Positions 28,957 to 36,412 of a DNA stretch of 64,000 nt are shown piece by piece. The stretch spans positions 62,001 through 126,000 of the forward strand of contig PABB01000011.1 of NCBI GenBank assembly GCA_002702655.1, given 5' to 3'. A model generated the notes under the pieces. It was given only the letters and a program-made list of their open reading frames with translations. It had not been told where the DNA came from and ran no database searches. Position 1 is the first letter of the stretch. Each line of letters starts with the position of its first letter. The stretch is from Planctomycetaceae bacterium. GTDB taxonomy: Bacteria > Planctomycetota > Planctomycetia > Pirellulales > Lacipirellulaceae. Made by a program: the position numbers and the translations under genes.

Positions 28957-29700
28957 ATGTTTCGCGTCGAACGACTGACCAAACGATTCGCCAACGGCGC
29001 CGGCGCGGGGCCGCTGACGCTGCAACTGCCGCGCGGCTCGACCTACGCTCTGATCGGCCCCAGCGGCTGCGGCAAGTCGACGTTTCTGCGATTGCTCAAC
29101 GGTCTGTTGACCCCGGACGAGGGAACCGTCGAGTTCGACGGCCAACGGCTCACGCCGGCCAACCTGGCCGCCATCCGCCAACGGATCGGCTACGTGATCC
29201 AGGACGGCGGGCTGTTCCCCCACCTTTCGGCCCGCGGCAACGTGAGCCTGCAAGCAGAATTCCTCGGCTGGTCGGCTCAACGCATCGCCGCTCGGATGGC
29301 CGAGCTGCGCGAGCTCGTCAAACTGCCCGACGACCTGCTCGACCGTGAACCCGCCCGACTCTCCGGCGGACAGCGACAGCGCGTGAGCTTGATGCGGGCG
29401 CTGATGCTCGACCCGGCAGCGTTGCTGCTCGACGAGCCGCTGGGCGCGCTCGACCCGATGATTCGCGCCGAATTGCAGGACGACCTGCAGCGAATCTTTG
29501 CCGAGCTGGAAAAGACCGTCGTACTGGTGACGCATGACCTGGCCGAGGCGAGCCACTTCAGCCGCGACATCCTGCTGATGGACGACGGCCGCGTCGTGCA
29601 GCGGGGATCGCTGCGCGATCTGACGCGACAGCCGGCCAACGAGTTTGTGGAGCGGTTCGTCACAGCCCAGCGGACGTTGCACGCGGAGGCGCCGGCGTGA
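28957..29700 (+). CDS. ABC ATPase, OpuCA/EgtV-like (osmoprotectant/ergothioneine importer type)
   Basis: 247 residues with Walker A GPSGCGKST, the Q-loop GYVIQDGGLFPHLS, signature LSGGQRQRVSLMRALMLDPAALLLDEPLGALDP and the His switch VTHDLAEAS. The DGGLFPHLS and LGALDP segments are those of the quaternary-amine (OpuC/ProV) subfamily. The C-terminal CBS pair of OpuCA is absent, giving a short, core-only ATPase. Its stop overlaps the start of the SBP-permease fusion by 4 bp, so the two are translationally coupled. Location between egtD and egtB suggests it powers transport of ergothioneine or hercynine; this is inference. Confidence 0.9.
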   Translation: MFRVERLTKRFANGAGAGPLTLQLPRGSTYALIGPSGCGKSTFLRLLNGLLTPDEGTVEFDGQRLTPANLAAIRQRIGYVIQDGGLFPHLSARGNVSLQAEFLGWSAQRIAARMAELRELVKLPDDLLDREPARLSGGQRQRVSLMRALMLDPAALLLDEPLGALDPMIRAELQDDLQRIFAELEKTVVLVTHDLAEASHFSRDILLMDDGRVVQRGSLRDLTRQPANEFVERFVTAQRTLHAEAPA

Positions 29701-31244
29701 ATCGTCCTCTCGCATTGCTCGGTGCAACGACACTCGCCGTCGCCGCGCTGCTGACTGGCTTCGCAACGCCGGCCGCTGCTGCCGAGACCGCGGTCGCCGT
29801 GGCATCGAAGATGTTCACCGAAAGCGTCGTGTTGGGCGAGGTGCTGAAGCAAGCCCTGGAAGCAACCGGCCTAAGACAAGTCGAGCACAAGGCGGAGCTC
29901 GGCGGCACGCGGGTGCTGTTCGACGGACTCGCGGCGGGCGAACTCGATGCTTACGTCGAGTACACTGGCACGCTCCGCGAGGAGATCTTCTCCGGGGAAG
30001 ACGTGGCGACGGACCGGATGCTGGCGGACGCCCTGGCCGAGCGCGGGATCCTGATGTCCGCGCCGCTGGGTTTCAACAACCCCTACGCCATTGCCGTGCT
30101 GCGAGAGACGGCCCAGCGGCTCAATCTGGAGCGCGTGTCCGACCTGCGCGAGCATCCAGAACTGCGCGTGGGGCTCAGTAACGAATTTCTGCAGCGAGGC
30201 GATGGCTGGCCGGCGTTGCGCGCCGCCTATCGACTGCCGCAACGGGCCGTCGAGGGCATGGATCACAACCTGGCCTACCTGCGACTCCGGGCTGGGGAGG
30301 TCGACTTGATCGACGCCTACGCCACCGATGCCGAGTTGAGCCGAGATGACATGGTGGTGCTTGAGGACGATTTGGCTCATTTCCCGCGTTACGATTCGGT
30401 GGTGTTATTTCGCGAAGCGACCGCCGACGCCGAACCACGCTTGGCTGCGGCGATAGATTCGCTGGTGGGAAAAATCAGCACGCAGCGCATGGCGGCCATG
30501 AACGCCGAAGTGAAGTTCGATGGAAAGACCGAGGCGGAAGTCGCTGCGGAATTTCTGGCCGACGAGTTGGGCGTCTCGCGTTCGACGCCGCTGCCCAAGC
30601 AAACCGTGGCGGCCGCGATCGCGCGCCGCACATGGCAGCATCTGGGTTTGGTCCTGGGGTCGCTGCTGCCGGCGATCACCGTGGCGATTCCGTTGGGCAT
30701 CGTCGCCGCCAAGTCGCCGGCCATTGGACAAGTGATTCTCGCGGCCGTGGGCATCGTGCAGACCATTCCCTCGCTGGCGCTGCTGGCGCTGCTGATGACC
30801 GCGGCGATCCGGCTGGAAATCAAGACGCTGGGCGAGTGGTCGCCGGCGGCGCTGGGAGCACTGTTCCTCTACAGCCTGTTGCCGATCGTCCGCAACACGG
30901 CCGCAGGATTCAGTGGAATCGCTCCCCAGTTGCGAGAATCGGCCGAGGCCCTGGGGCTGTCGCCTGCGTACCGGCTGCGGCGGATCGAACTGCCGCTGGC
31001 GGCGCCGATGATCCTGGCCGGCGTCAAAACGGCCGCGGTGATGAATATTGGATTTGCGGCCCTGGGGGCGTTGATTGGCGCCGGCGGTTACGGTCAACCC
31101 ATCATGACCGGCATCCGGCTCAACAACATCGGTATCATCCTGCAGGGCGCCATCCCGGCAGCCGTACTGGCGATCGTCGTGCAATTGGGCTTCGAGCTGG
31201 CCGAAAAACGGTTGGTCGCACCAGCCCTGCGGCAGGCGGCGTAG
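29697..31244 (+). CDS. Substrate-binding protein fused to permease, OpuC/EgtU-like
   Basis: 515 residues from a GTG. A signal-type segment (residues 4-29) is followed by an OpuAC-type binding domain (about 30-280: VAVASKMFTESVVLGEVL, LGGTRVLFDGLAAGELDAYVEYTG, DLIDAYATDAEL). A permease with six predicted helices fills about 300-510, with the BPD-transport EAA-like loop ESAEALGLSPAYRLRRIELPLAAPMI. One chain therefore supplies both binding and membrane parts. Known EgtU carries permease first and binding domain last; here the order is reversed. Substrate could be a betaine (glycine betaine, choline) or the betaine-like ergothioneine; context favours the latter. Confidence 0.88.
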   Translation: MNRPLALLGATTLAVAALLTGFATPAAAAETAVAVASKMFTESVVLGEVLKQALEATGLRQVEHKAELGGTRVLFDGLAAGELDAYVEYTGTLREEIFSGEDVATDRMLADALAERGILMSAPLGFNNPYAIAVLRETAQRLNLERVSDLREHPELRVGLSNEFLQRGDGWPALRAAYRLPQRAVEGMDHNLAYLRLRAGEVDLIDAYATDAELSRDDMVVLEDDLAHFPRYDSVVLFREATADAEPRLAAAIDSLVGKISTQRMAAMNAEVKFDGKTEAEVAAEFLADELGVSRSTPLPKQTVAAAIARRTWQHLGLVLGSLLPAITVAIPLGIVAAKSPAIGQVILAAVGIVQTIPSLALLALLMTAAIRLEIKTLGEWSPAALGALFLYSLLPIVRNTAAGFSGIAPQLRESAEALGLSPAYRLRRIELPLAAPMILAGVKTAAVMNIGFAALGALIGAGGYGQPIMTGIRLNNIGIILQGAIPAAVLAIVVQLGFELAEKRLVAPALRQAA

Positions 31245-31299
31245 CGCGCGGTTGCGAGTTTCGCCGAATCAACCCATCTCCAGCTTGCGAGAGCTTCAC

Positions 31300-31647
31300 A
31301 TGGTTCAAGCCATCTACCAGGGCACAGTCATCGCCGAGAGCGACGACACGGTCGTCGTGGAGGGCAATCACTATTTCCCGGCCGAGGCGGTGCGGCAAGA
31401 GCACCTGCGCAGCTCGACGCACACGACCACCTGCGGGTGGAAAGGAACCGCCGGCTACTACGACGTGGTAGCGGGCGAGGCCGTCTGCGCCAACGCGGCT
31501 TGGTTCTACGCCGATCCCAAACCGGCCGCCGCGGAGATTGCCGGGCGGATCGCTTTTTGGAAAGATGTCCAGGTGAGCGACTCCACAGGAGCCGCCGCCA
31601 CTGCTCCGCCCATCGACGAAGGCGCCTGTCGTGTCGACGATCGCTAG
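31300..31647 (+). CDS. DUF427 domain protein
   Basis: 115 residues. It matches DUF427: VQAIYQGTVIAESDDTVVVEGNHYFPAEAV, then TTCGWKGTAGYYDVV and NAAWFYADPKPAAAEIAGRIAFW. DUF427 has a small beta-rich fold and no proven reaction. It sits 56 bp after the transporter and its end overlaps the start of egtB by 17 bp, so it is almost surely co-translated with egtB. It may assist hercynine or ergothioneine chemistry; this rests only on position. ATG 31300 starts the conserved region. Confidence 0.85.
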   Translation: MVQAIYQGTVIAESDDTVVVEGNHYFPAEAVRQEHLRSSTHTTTCGWKGTAGYYDVVAGEAVCANAAWFYADPKPAAAEIAGRIAFWKDVQVSDSTGAAATAPPIDEGACRVDDR

Positions 31648-32899
31648 TTCCCTGCTCACTGCCGACGACTACCTGCGCGTGCGGCAATTCACGGACCTGT
31701 TGTGCGCGCCGATTGGCCCCGAGGACGCGACCGCGCAATCGATGCCGGACGCCAGCCCGCTGAAGTGGCATCTGGCGCACACCACGTGGTTCTTCGAAAC
31801 GTTTCTGCTGCGGCGTGACGACGGCTATCGCCCGCCCTATCCCCAGTACGAGTACCTGTTCAACTCGTACTACAACACGGTCGGCAAGCAGTACCCGCGC
31901 CCGCACCGCGGCCTGGTCACTCGTCCCACGCTCGACGAAACGTATGCGTACCGCGAGCACGTCGACCGGTGCGTCACCGAGTCGCTCAACAGCGGCCTGC
32001 TCGAAAGCGACGTCGACGCGGCGGCGATCGTCGCCCTGGGGCTGCAGCACGAACAGCAGCATCAAGAATTAATGCTGACCGATCTGAAGCACCTGCTGTC
32101 GCACAACCCGCTCGATCCGATCTATCGCCCCGACGAGTTCCCGGCGAGCGAAACGGCCGGCGAGCGGCAGTGGGTCGAGTTCCCTGCCGCGTTGTACGAT
32201 GTCGGCCACGCCGGCGCCGGTTTTGCCTACGACAACGAATCGCCGCGTCATCGGGTCTGGCTCGATGAGTTTGCACTCGCCTCCCAGCCGGTCACGTGCG
32301 GCGAGTACCTGCAGTTCATCGACGACGGCGGCTACCAGCGTCCCGAGTTGTGGCTCTCGGAGGGCTGGGCCACGGTGAATCGCGAAGCGTGGGCGGCGCC
32401 GCTATACTGGCGGTGCGACAACGGCGCGTGGTCGGAGTTCACCCTGGCGGGTCGCGGGGCGGTCGACCCGGCGCGTCCCGTGTGTCACCTGAGCTACTTC
32501 GAAGCCGACGCCTTTGCGCGGTGGGCGGGCTGCCGGCTGCCCACGGAGTTTGAGTGGGAAGTCGCTGCGGCCGCTCAGGCGCCCGAGGGCAACTTGGTCG
32601 ACGCCCTGTTGGGGGCCGACGAACCCGTACACCCCTCGCCGCGCAAGCGCGACGCGGGCCCCATCCACCGACTGTACGGGGACGCATGGGAATGGACCTG
32701 CAGCAGCTACGCCCCCTACCCCGGCTATCGGCCGGCGGCCGGCGCGCTGGGCGAGTACAACGGCAAGTTCATGTGCAACCAGTACGTGCTCCGCGGCGGT
32801 TCATGCGCCACCAGCAGCGAGCACATCCGCAGCACATATCGCAACTTCTTCCCCGCCGCCACCCGGTGGCAGTTCTCTGGAATCCGGCTGGCGCGATAA
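31631..32899 (+). CDS. egtB: Ergothioneine biosynthesis sulfoxide synthase
   Basis: Iron- and O2-dependent C-S bond formation between hercynine and cysteine or gamma-glutamylcysteine. The 422 residues have a DinB-like N-terminal domain with the iron ligands in the expected pattern (KWHLAHTTWFFE, His50; LGLQHEQQHQE, His140 and His144) and a C-terminal formylglycine-enzyme-like domain (about 165-420) with CHLSYFEADAFARWAG, RLPTEFEWEVAA, WEWTCSSYAPYPGY and QYVLRGGSCATS. GTG start. egtA, egtC and egtE are absent, so the direct-cysteine route and an unlinked C-S lyase are likely, by inference. No second methyltransferase domain, so not OvoA. Confidence 0.93.
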   Translation: MSTIASSLLTADDYLRVRQFTDLLCAPIGPEDATAQSMPDASPLKWHLAHTTWFFETFLLRRDDGYRPPYPQYEYLFNSYYNTVGKQYPRPHRGLVTRPTLDETYAYREHVDRCVTESLNSGLLESDVDAAAIVALGLQHEQQHQELMLTDLKHLLSHNPLDPIYRPDEFPASETAGERQWVEFPAALYDVGHAGAGFAYDNESPRHRVWLDEFALASQPVTCGEYLQFIDDGGYQRPELWLSEGWATVNREAWAAPLYWRCDNGAWSEFTLAGRGAVDPARPVCHLSYFEADAFARWAGCRLPTEFEWEVAAAAQAPEGNLVDALLGADEPVHPSPRKRDAGPIHRLYGDAWEWTCSSYAPYPGYRPAAGALGEYNGKFMCNQYVLRGGSCATSSEHIRSTYRNFFPAATRWQFSGIRLAR

Positions 32900-32935
32900 T
32901 CGCTGCCGTGACTTCCCCCCGGCCAGAAAGAAGAT

Positions 32936-32969
32936 TGGGTGCGTGACCGCCGCAGCGATCACGCACCCA
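32936..32969. terminator. Hairpin between convergent egtB and barrel gene
   Basis: A perfect 11-bp stem (tgggtgcgtga / tcacgcaccca) with a 12-nt loop lies 37 bp after egtB and 65 bp from the convergent stop at 33034. No T run follows on either strand, so efficiency is uncertain. Confidence 0.5.
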
Positions 32970-33033
32970 GATCACACATCAGGGGATTCTCCAGACAAGC
33001 CAGACGCGTTGACCCGCGGCCCGGCATGCTCCG

Positions 33034-34047
33034 CTAATAACGCAGGATCGCATCGACCGTCAGCCGGTTCTCCAGCACGTCGCGACGCTCGGTCAGCGGC
33101 AATTCCCAGGCCACGCCGAATTCCAAATTGCCGTTGGGCTTGTACTTGGCGCCAAACGCCCCGGTCACGATGTCGTTGCCCGTGACGCCGGTCGAACCCA
33201 GGTTGAACAGGTCGCCGCCTTCGACGCCATTGATGCCGCCGGCGCCCGAGTCAATCCAGTTGTACCAGTTGAATTCGGTCAGGGCGTAGATCCCATCGAA
33301 GATCTGATAGTCGAAGTGGTTCGACCAGTACCACAGGCTGCTGTCGTCGCCGGAGTCAGCCGCTAAGCGCAAGCCCGAGGCGCTCAGCCAGTGGCCGTAG
33401 TCCAAGAACTCCGTGCCGCCGGTCAGGAACAGGTGGAACTCGCCGTTGCCGTTGCCCTGCAGCGTGCGCCTCGAACCGACCGGCATCTCGTAGGTCAAAC
33501 CCGCGCTCAACAACCGCTGATCACGCACGTTGCGGATCAAGTTGTATTTCAAACCGGCGGCCACGTCGGCCCAACCATCGCGGATGAGCGGGTTGCTCGA
33601 CACGGCATAGCCGTCTTTGGTGGCGATGATCGACAGCCGGTCCGTCAGCGCGGCGCGAATCTGCAGCGCGTACACTTGAATGTCGCCGCCCGCGGCCGGG
33701 ACCAGCGGAACCTTGTGCTGTAGGAAGATGCCGCGCAACTCGGTCAACGTGCGCGGGTCCTCGAACAGCGTGGGGTTGGTCATCGGGCTGATGAAGTCGT
33801 CGAAGCAGTGGTCCGACGGCTTGATCAGTCCGCACAACAGCCCGTCGCTGCAGGAGCTGCCGCAGCAAACATCGCCGCAGCAGGGGTCGCCACAGCAATC
33901 GTCGCCGCAACAGACGTCGCAGCAAGACACGGCGGTGATGGACTCGTCGTACTGAAAGTCGCTGAGCGACTGGGCATAAACGGTCGTGCAGCACAGCAGC
34001 GCCGCGCTCCCCAATGTCCGCCCGAGATGTGTCAAGATTGCCTGCAT
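33034..34047 (-). CDS. Exported barrel-like protein with N-terminal Cys-pair motif
   Basis: 337 residues. The signal peptide (MQAILTHLGRTLGSAALLCC...YAQ) is followed at about residues 41-73 by a cysteine-pair run of the type CCGD-x-CCGD-x-CCG. The remaining 260 residues alternate polar and aromatic residues like outer-membrane strands (FGVAWELPLTERRDVLENRLTVDAILRY at the end, with a C-terminal aromatic). I recognise no named family. The Cys run could bind metal or cross-link the protein in the cell envelope. GGAGG precedes ATG 34047, which I prefer to the longer frame. Confidence 0.7.
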   Translation of the reverse strand: MQAILTHLGRTLGSAALLCCTTVYAQSLSDFQYDESITAVSCCDVCCGDDCCGDPCCGDVCCGSSCSDGLLCGLIKPSDHCFDDFISPMTNPTLFEDPRTLTELRGIFLQHKVPLVPAAGGDIQVYALQIRAALTDRLSIIATKDGYAVSSNPLIRDGWADVAAGLKYNLIRNVRDQRLLSAGLTYEMPVGSRRTLQGNGNGEFHLFLTGGTEFLDYGHWLSASGLRLAADSGDDSSLWYWSNHFDYQIFDGIYALTEFNWYNWIDSGAGGINGVEGGDLFNLGSTGVTGNDIVTGAFGAKYKPNGNLEFGVAWELPLTERRDVLENRLTVDAILRY

Positions 34048-34423
34048 TGCGAGGCCTCCGTGCTTGTCATGCTTACGTGCTTGCGGCCTAGTCCTTGCGC
34101 GCACGCGCTCGCCGCCTATTGGCAGCGTTCGGCGATTGGCAGCCTCCTACCCTACTTCTTGGGGGCGCCCGTGCAGATCCCCACGAACCGCTACAACCGG
34201 ACGGGCTCAGCGCGCACAATCGCACACCGCACACCGCGTTTGTAGTTTCTGCACTCGCCCGGCGAACGCCTGTGGCGGCACGCCCTTGTTGTGAGATTCC
34301 CAAATCTCTTTCCGATTGTGGCAACTCACACTTGGCGACCGCGCCAGCCCGTAGAGTTGACGCCGACCACGCCGCCGCAAATCTGGGGGAATCGCCGGGA
34401 ATTGGCTCACGGACATCTCGTCA

Positions 34424-34444
34424 GATAACGATATATCGATTATC
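34424..34444. promoter_or_regulatory. AT-rich near-palindrome upstream of the thioredoxin gene
   Basis: gataacgat-atatcgattatc forms a near-perfect dyad in GC-rich DNA about 100 bp before the thioredoxin-like gene, in the 497-bp gap that separates it from the divergent barrel gene. It shares the ATATCGA word with the perfect palindrome at 35231-35250. The rest of the gap shows nothing recognisable. Confidence 0.35.
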
Positions 34445-34544
34445 CAACTGGCACGTGGCGAGTCGCCCCGCACGCGGCCACCGCCTCCGGACGCCCTGCC
34501 CTCGGGCGAGACCGCAAAATACAAACCAAAGCATGAGGTCGACA

Positions 34545-35117
34545 ATGAATCTCGCATCCAAACTCACGCTGGCCGCCACGATGCTTGCTGCAACCGGCGC
34601 CAGTGCGCAGACGCCGCCGTCGCCGGCCGCCCAGGCGCCCCGCTATGCCGCCCCGCGCGATGCCGCGCCGCTACCGACCCCCAATCGCAAGCCACTGTTT
34701 CGCCACCGCAATGTGCCGAAGGCTTGGGAAGCGGTGCAAGGCAGTCGGCGGCCCATGTTCCTCTACGTGACCTCTGAAAACTGCGTCTACTGCAAGAAGA
34801 TGATTGCCGAGACATTCGCCCATCCGCAGATCCACGCGGGCCTGGCGGCCTACGCCGAGCCGGTTCTGCTCAACGCCACCGAGGATCCGAAACTGGCGAA
34901 GAAACTGGGAGTGCGCGCTTTTCCCACGACGCTGGTGATTTCGCCCGACAGCAAGTTGCTGTGTCGAATCGACGGGTTTGTCGAGCCAGTGGAGTTCGCC
35001 GAGCGTGTCTGGCCGGTCTTGCAGCAAGCTGACGCCGATCGCCGCATCGCCCTGCGGACCGCGCCGGCGGATCGCTCGGGCTCCGCCGCTGGTCGCGGCG
35101 ACCAGGTCGCTCGCTAG
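34545..35117 (+). CDS. Exported thioredoxin-like protein
   Basis: 190 residues. A signal peptide (LTLAATMLAATGASA) and a Pro/Ala-rich linker are followed by a thioredoxin fold: MFLYVTSENCVYCKKMIAETF with active-site CVYC, then LGVRAFPTTLVISPDSK with the cis-proline. This is the class that reduces or protects thiols in the periplasm. GAGGTC precedes the ATG. It lies upstream of a sulfite-exporter and persulfide-dioxygenase gene pair, so a role in extracytoplasmic sulfur redox is plausible. Confidence 0.85.
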   Translation: MNLASKLTLAATMLAATGASAQTPPSPAAQAPRYAAPRDAAPLPTPNRKPLFRHRNVPKAWEAVQGSRRPMFLYVTSENCVYCKKMIAETFAHPQIHAGLAAYAEPVLLNATEDPKLAKKLGVRAFPTTLVISPDSKLLCRIDGFVEPVEFAERVWPVLQQADADRRIALRTAPADRSGSAAGRGDQVAR

Positions 35118-35225
35118 CGGGAAGGGCCGCAGAAGAGGCTTTTTCGAGCCTGAAATGGATTCAGAGCGGAACGCGGGGACACGGATCAGACGCACCAGAG
35201 CCCCGCCCCGCCCTGAAAATTCTAG

Positions 35226-35253
35226 TTGACATATCGAAACCTTTCGATATATT
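35226..35253 (+). promoter_or_regulatory. Strong sigma70-like promoter overlapped by a perfect operator palindrome
   Basis: TTGACA (35226-35231) and TATATT (35248-35253) are 16 bp apart. The spacer is filled by a perfect inverted repeat, atatcgaaa (35231-35239) and tttcgatat (35242-35250) around two C residues. A dimeric repressor bound there would block polymerase. The first gene downstream is the TauE/SafE exporter at 35560, after a 307-bp leader with no credible gene; a second TATAAT lies at 35402-35407 next to another atatcg word. Sulfur-responsive repressors of the ArsR (BigR/SqrR) or CsoR type are candidates; none is encoded in the window. Confidence 0.7.
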
Positions 35254-35559
35254 TATACAACAAAGGCGGCCGTCCTCAAGCGTGACGCAGTCACTGGGAC
35301 GGGAGCCTTCTCAGGCGCTCCAAAAGAATTGTCCGAGGGCAACTCAACTCGGGTCCTGTGCGTTCGCATTGGTTGCCCCGCTCTTTCCGCAACAAAATAT
35401 CGTATAATCGCGATCTGTTTACATGATATCCGTTCACCGAAGAAACGATCGTCAAATCGCCTGCTCGACGCTCCACGACGGCGTCGAGTTCGTGCAGGCC
35501 GCCCACATTCGGCACGCCGGCTGCTCGTGTTCGCAGCTGACCAGCTCAAGGAGGCCGTC

Positions 35560-36363
35560 ATGATCGCCCTGGCTATCACCGGCGGCATTGCCATCGGATT
35601 CGCGCTAGGACTGACCGGCGGCGGCGGCGGCATCTTTGCGGTGCCGTGGCTTGTTTACGCGCTCGCCCTGCCTGCCCGCCAAGCCGTAGGCATCTCGCTG
35701 GCGGCCGTGGGAGCGACCGCCTTGGTCGGCGCCATTGCGCGGATGCGGCGCGGCGAGACCAACGTTCGCGTCGGGCTGCTGTTTGCAGTGGCCGGCATGG
35801 TCGGCGCTCCGCTCGGGCAACGGCTGTCGTTGCTGCTCCCCGAGAGCGCACTGCTGCTGCTGTTCAGCGGCCTGATGCTCGTGGTCGCCGTGCGGATGTG
35901 GAGCAAATCGAGAAGCGCCCGCGGCGATGAATCGTCCGAGGACGTGGGCCGGTTTGTGTGCCATCGCGACGAACATGGTCAGCCGGCCCTGGGACCACGG
36001 TGCGTCGCGCTGCTGTCGGCGCTCGGTCTGGCCGCTGGCGTACTGGCCGGGACGTTCGGCGTCGGCGGCGGATTCGTGATTGTCCCGGCCCTGGTGCTGT
36101 TTGGCGGGCTGGCCATCCACACGGCGGTGGCGACTTCGCTGCTGGTGATTTTCCTGATCAGCGTGTCGGGGGTCACTTCGTACGTCGTGGCGGGCGACGA
36201 CATCTCCTGGCGACTGGCGGTGCTGTTCGCCGTGGGAGGCGTCGCCGGCATGCAACTGGGAACGCGACTCGCCGCCAAGCTCTCGGGACCCACTCTGCAA
36301 CGCGTGTTTGCGGTTGCGATGGTCGCCGTGGCGGCGTTCGTCGTCGCGAAATCAATTGCTTGA
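35560..36363 (+). CDS. TauE/SafE family sulfite exporter
   Basis: 267 residues with eight or so hydrophobic helices in two repeats, each opening with a glycine-rich motif: GFALGLTGGGGGIFAVPWLVY near residue 12 and GVLAGTFGVGGGFVIVPALVLF near residue 170. This inverted duplication defines TauE/SafE (PF01925), which moves sulfite or related anions across the inner membrane. AGGAGG precedes the ATG perfectly. The stop lies 49 bp before the persulfide dioxygenase gene, so they form an operon for sulfane-sulfur oxidation and sulfite export. Confidence 0.92.
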   Translation: MIALAITGGIAIGFALGLTGGGGGIFAVPWLVYALALPARQAVGISLAAVGATALVGAIARMRRGETNVRVGLLFAVAGMVGAPLGQRLSLLLPESALLLLFSGLMLVVAVRMWSKSRSARGDESSEDVGRFVCHRDEHGQPALGPRCVALLSALGLAAGVLAGTFGVGGGFVIVPALVLFGGLAIHTAVATSLLVIFLISVSGVTSYVVAGDDISWRLAVLFAVGGVAGMQLGTRLAAKLSGPTLQRVFAVAMVAVAAFVVAKSIA

Positions 36364-36412
36364 ATCGAAACACTCACCAACACCCAACTCGCAAGAACGG
36401 AGAGATAGCCCC

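Noticed and set aside
31631-32899. OvoA (5-histidylcysteine sulfoxide synthase) instead of EgtB
   Set aside because: OvoA has a C-terminal methyltransferase and is about 700 residues; this protein ends after the FGE-like domain and a separate egtD is present.
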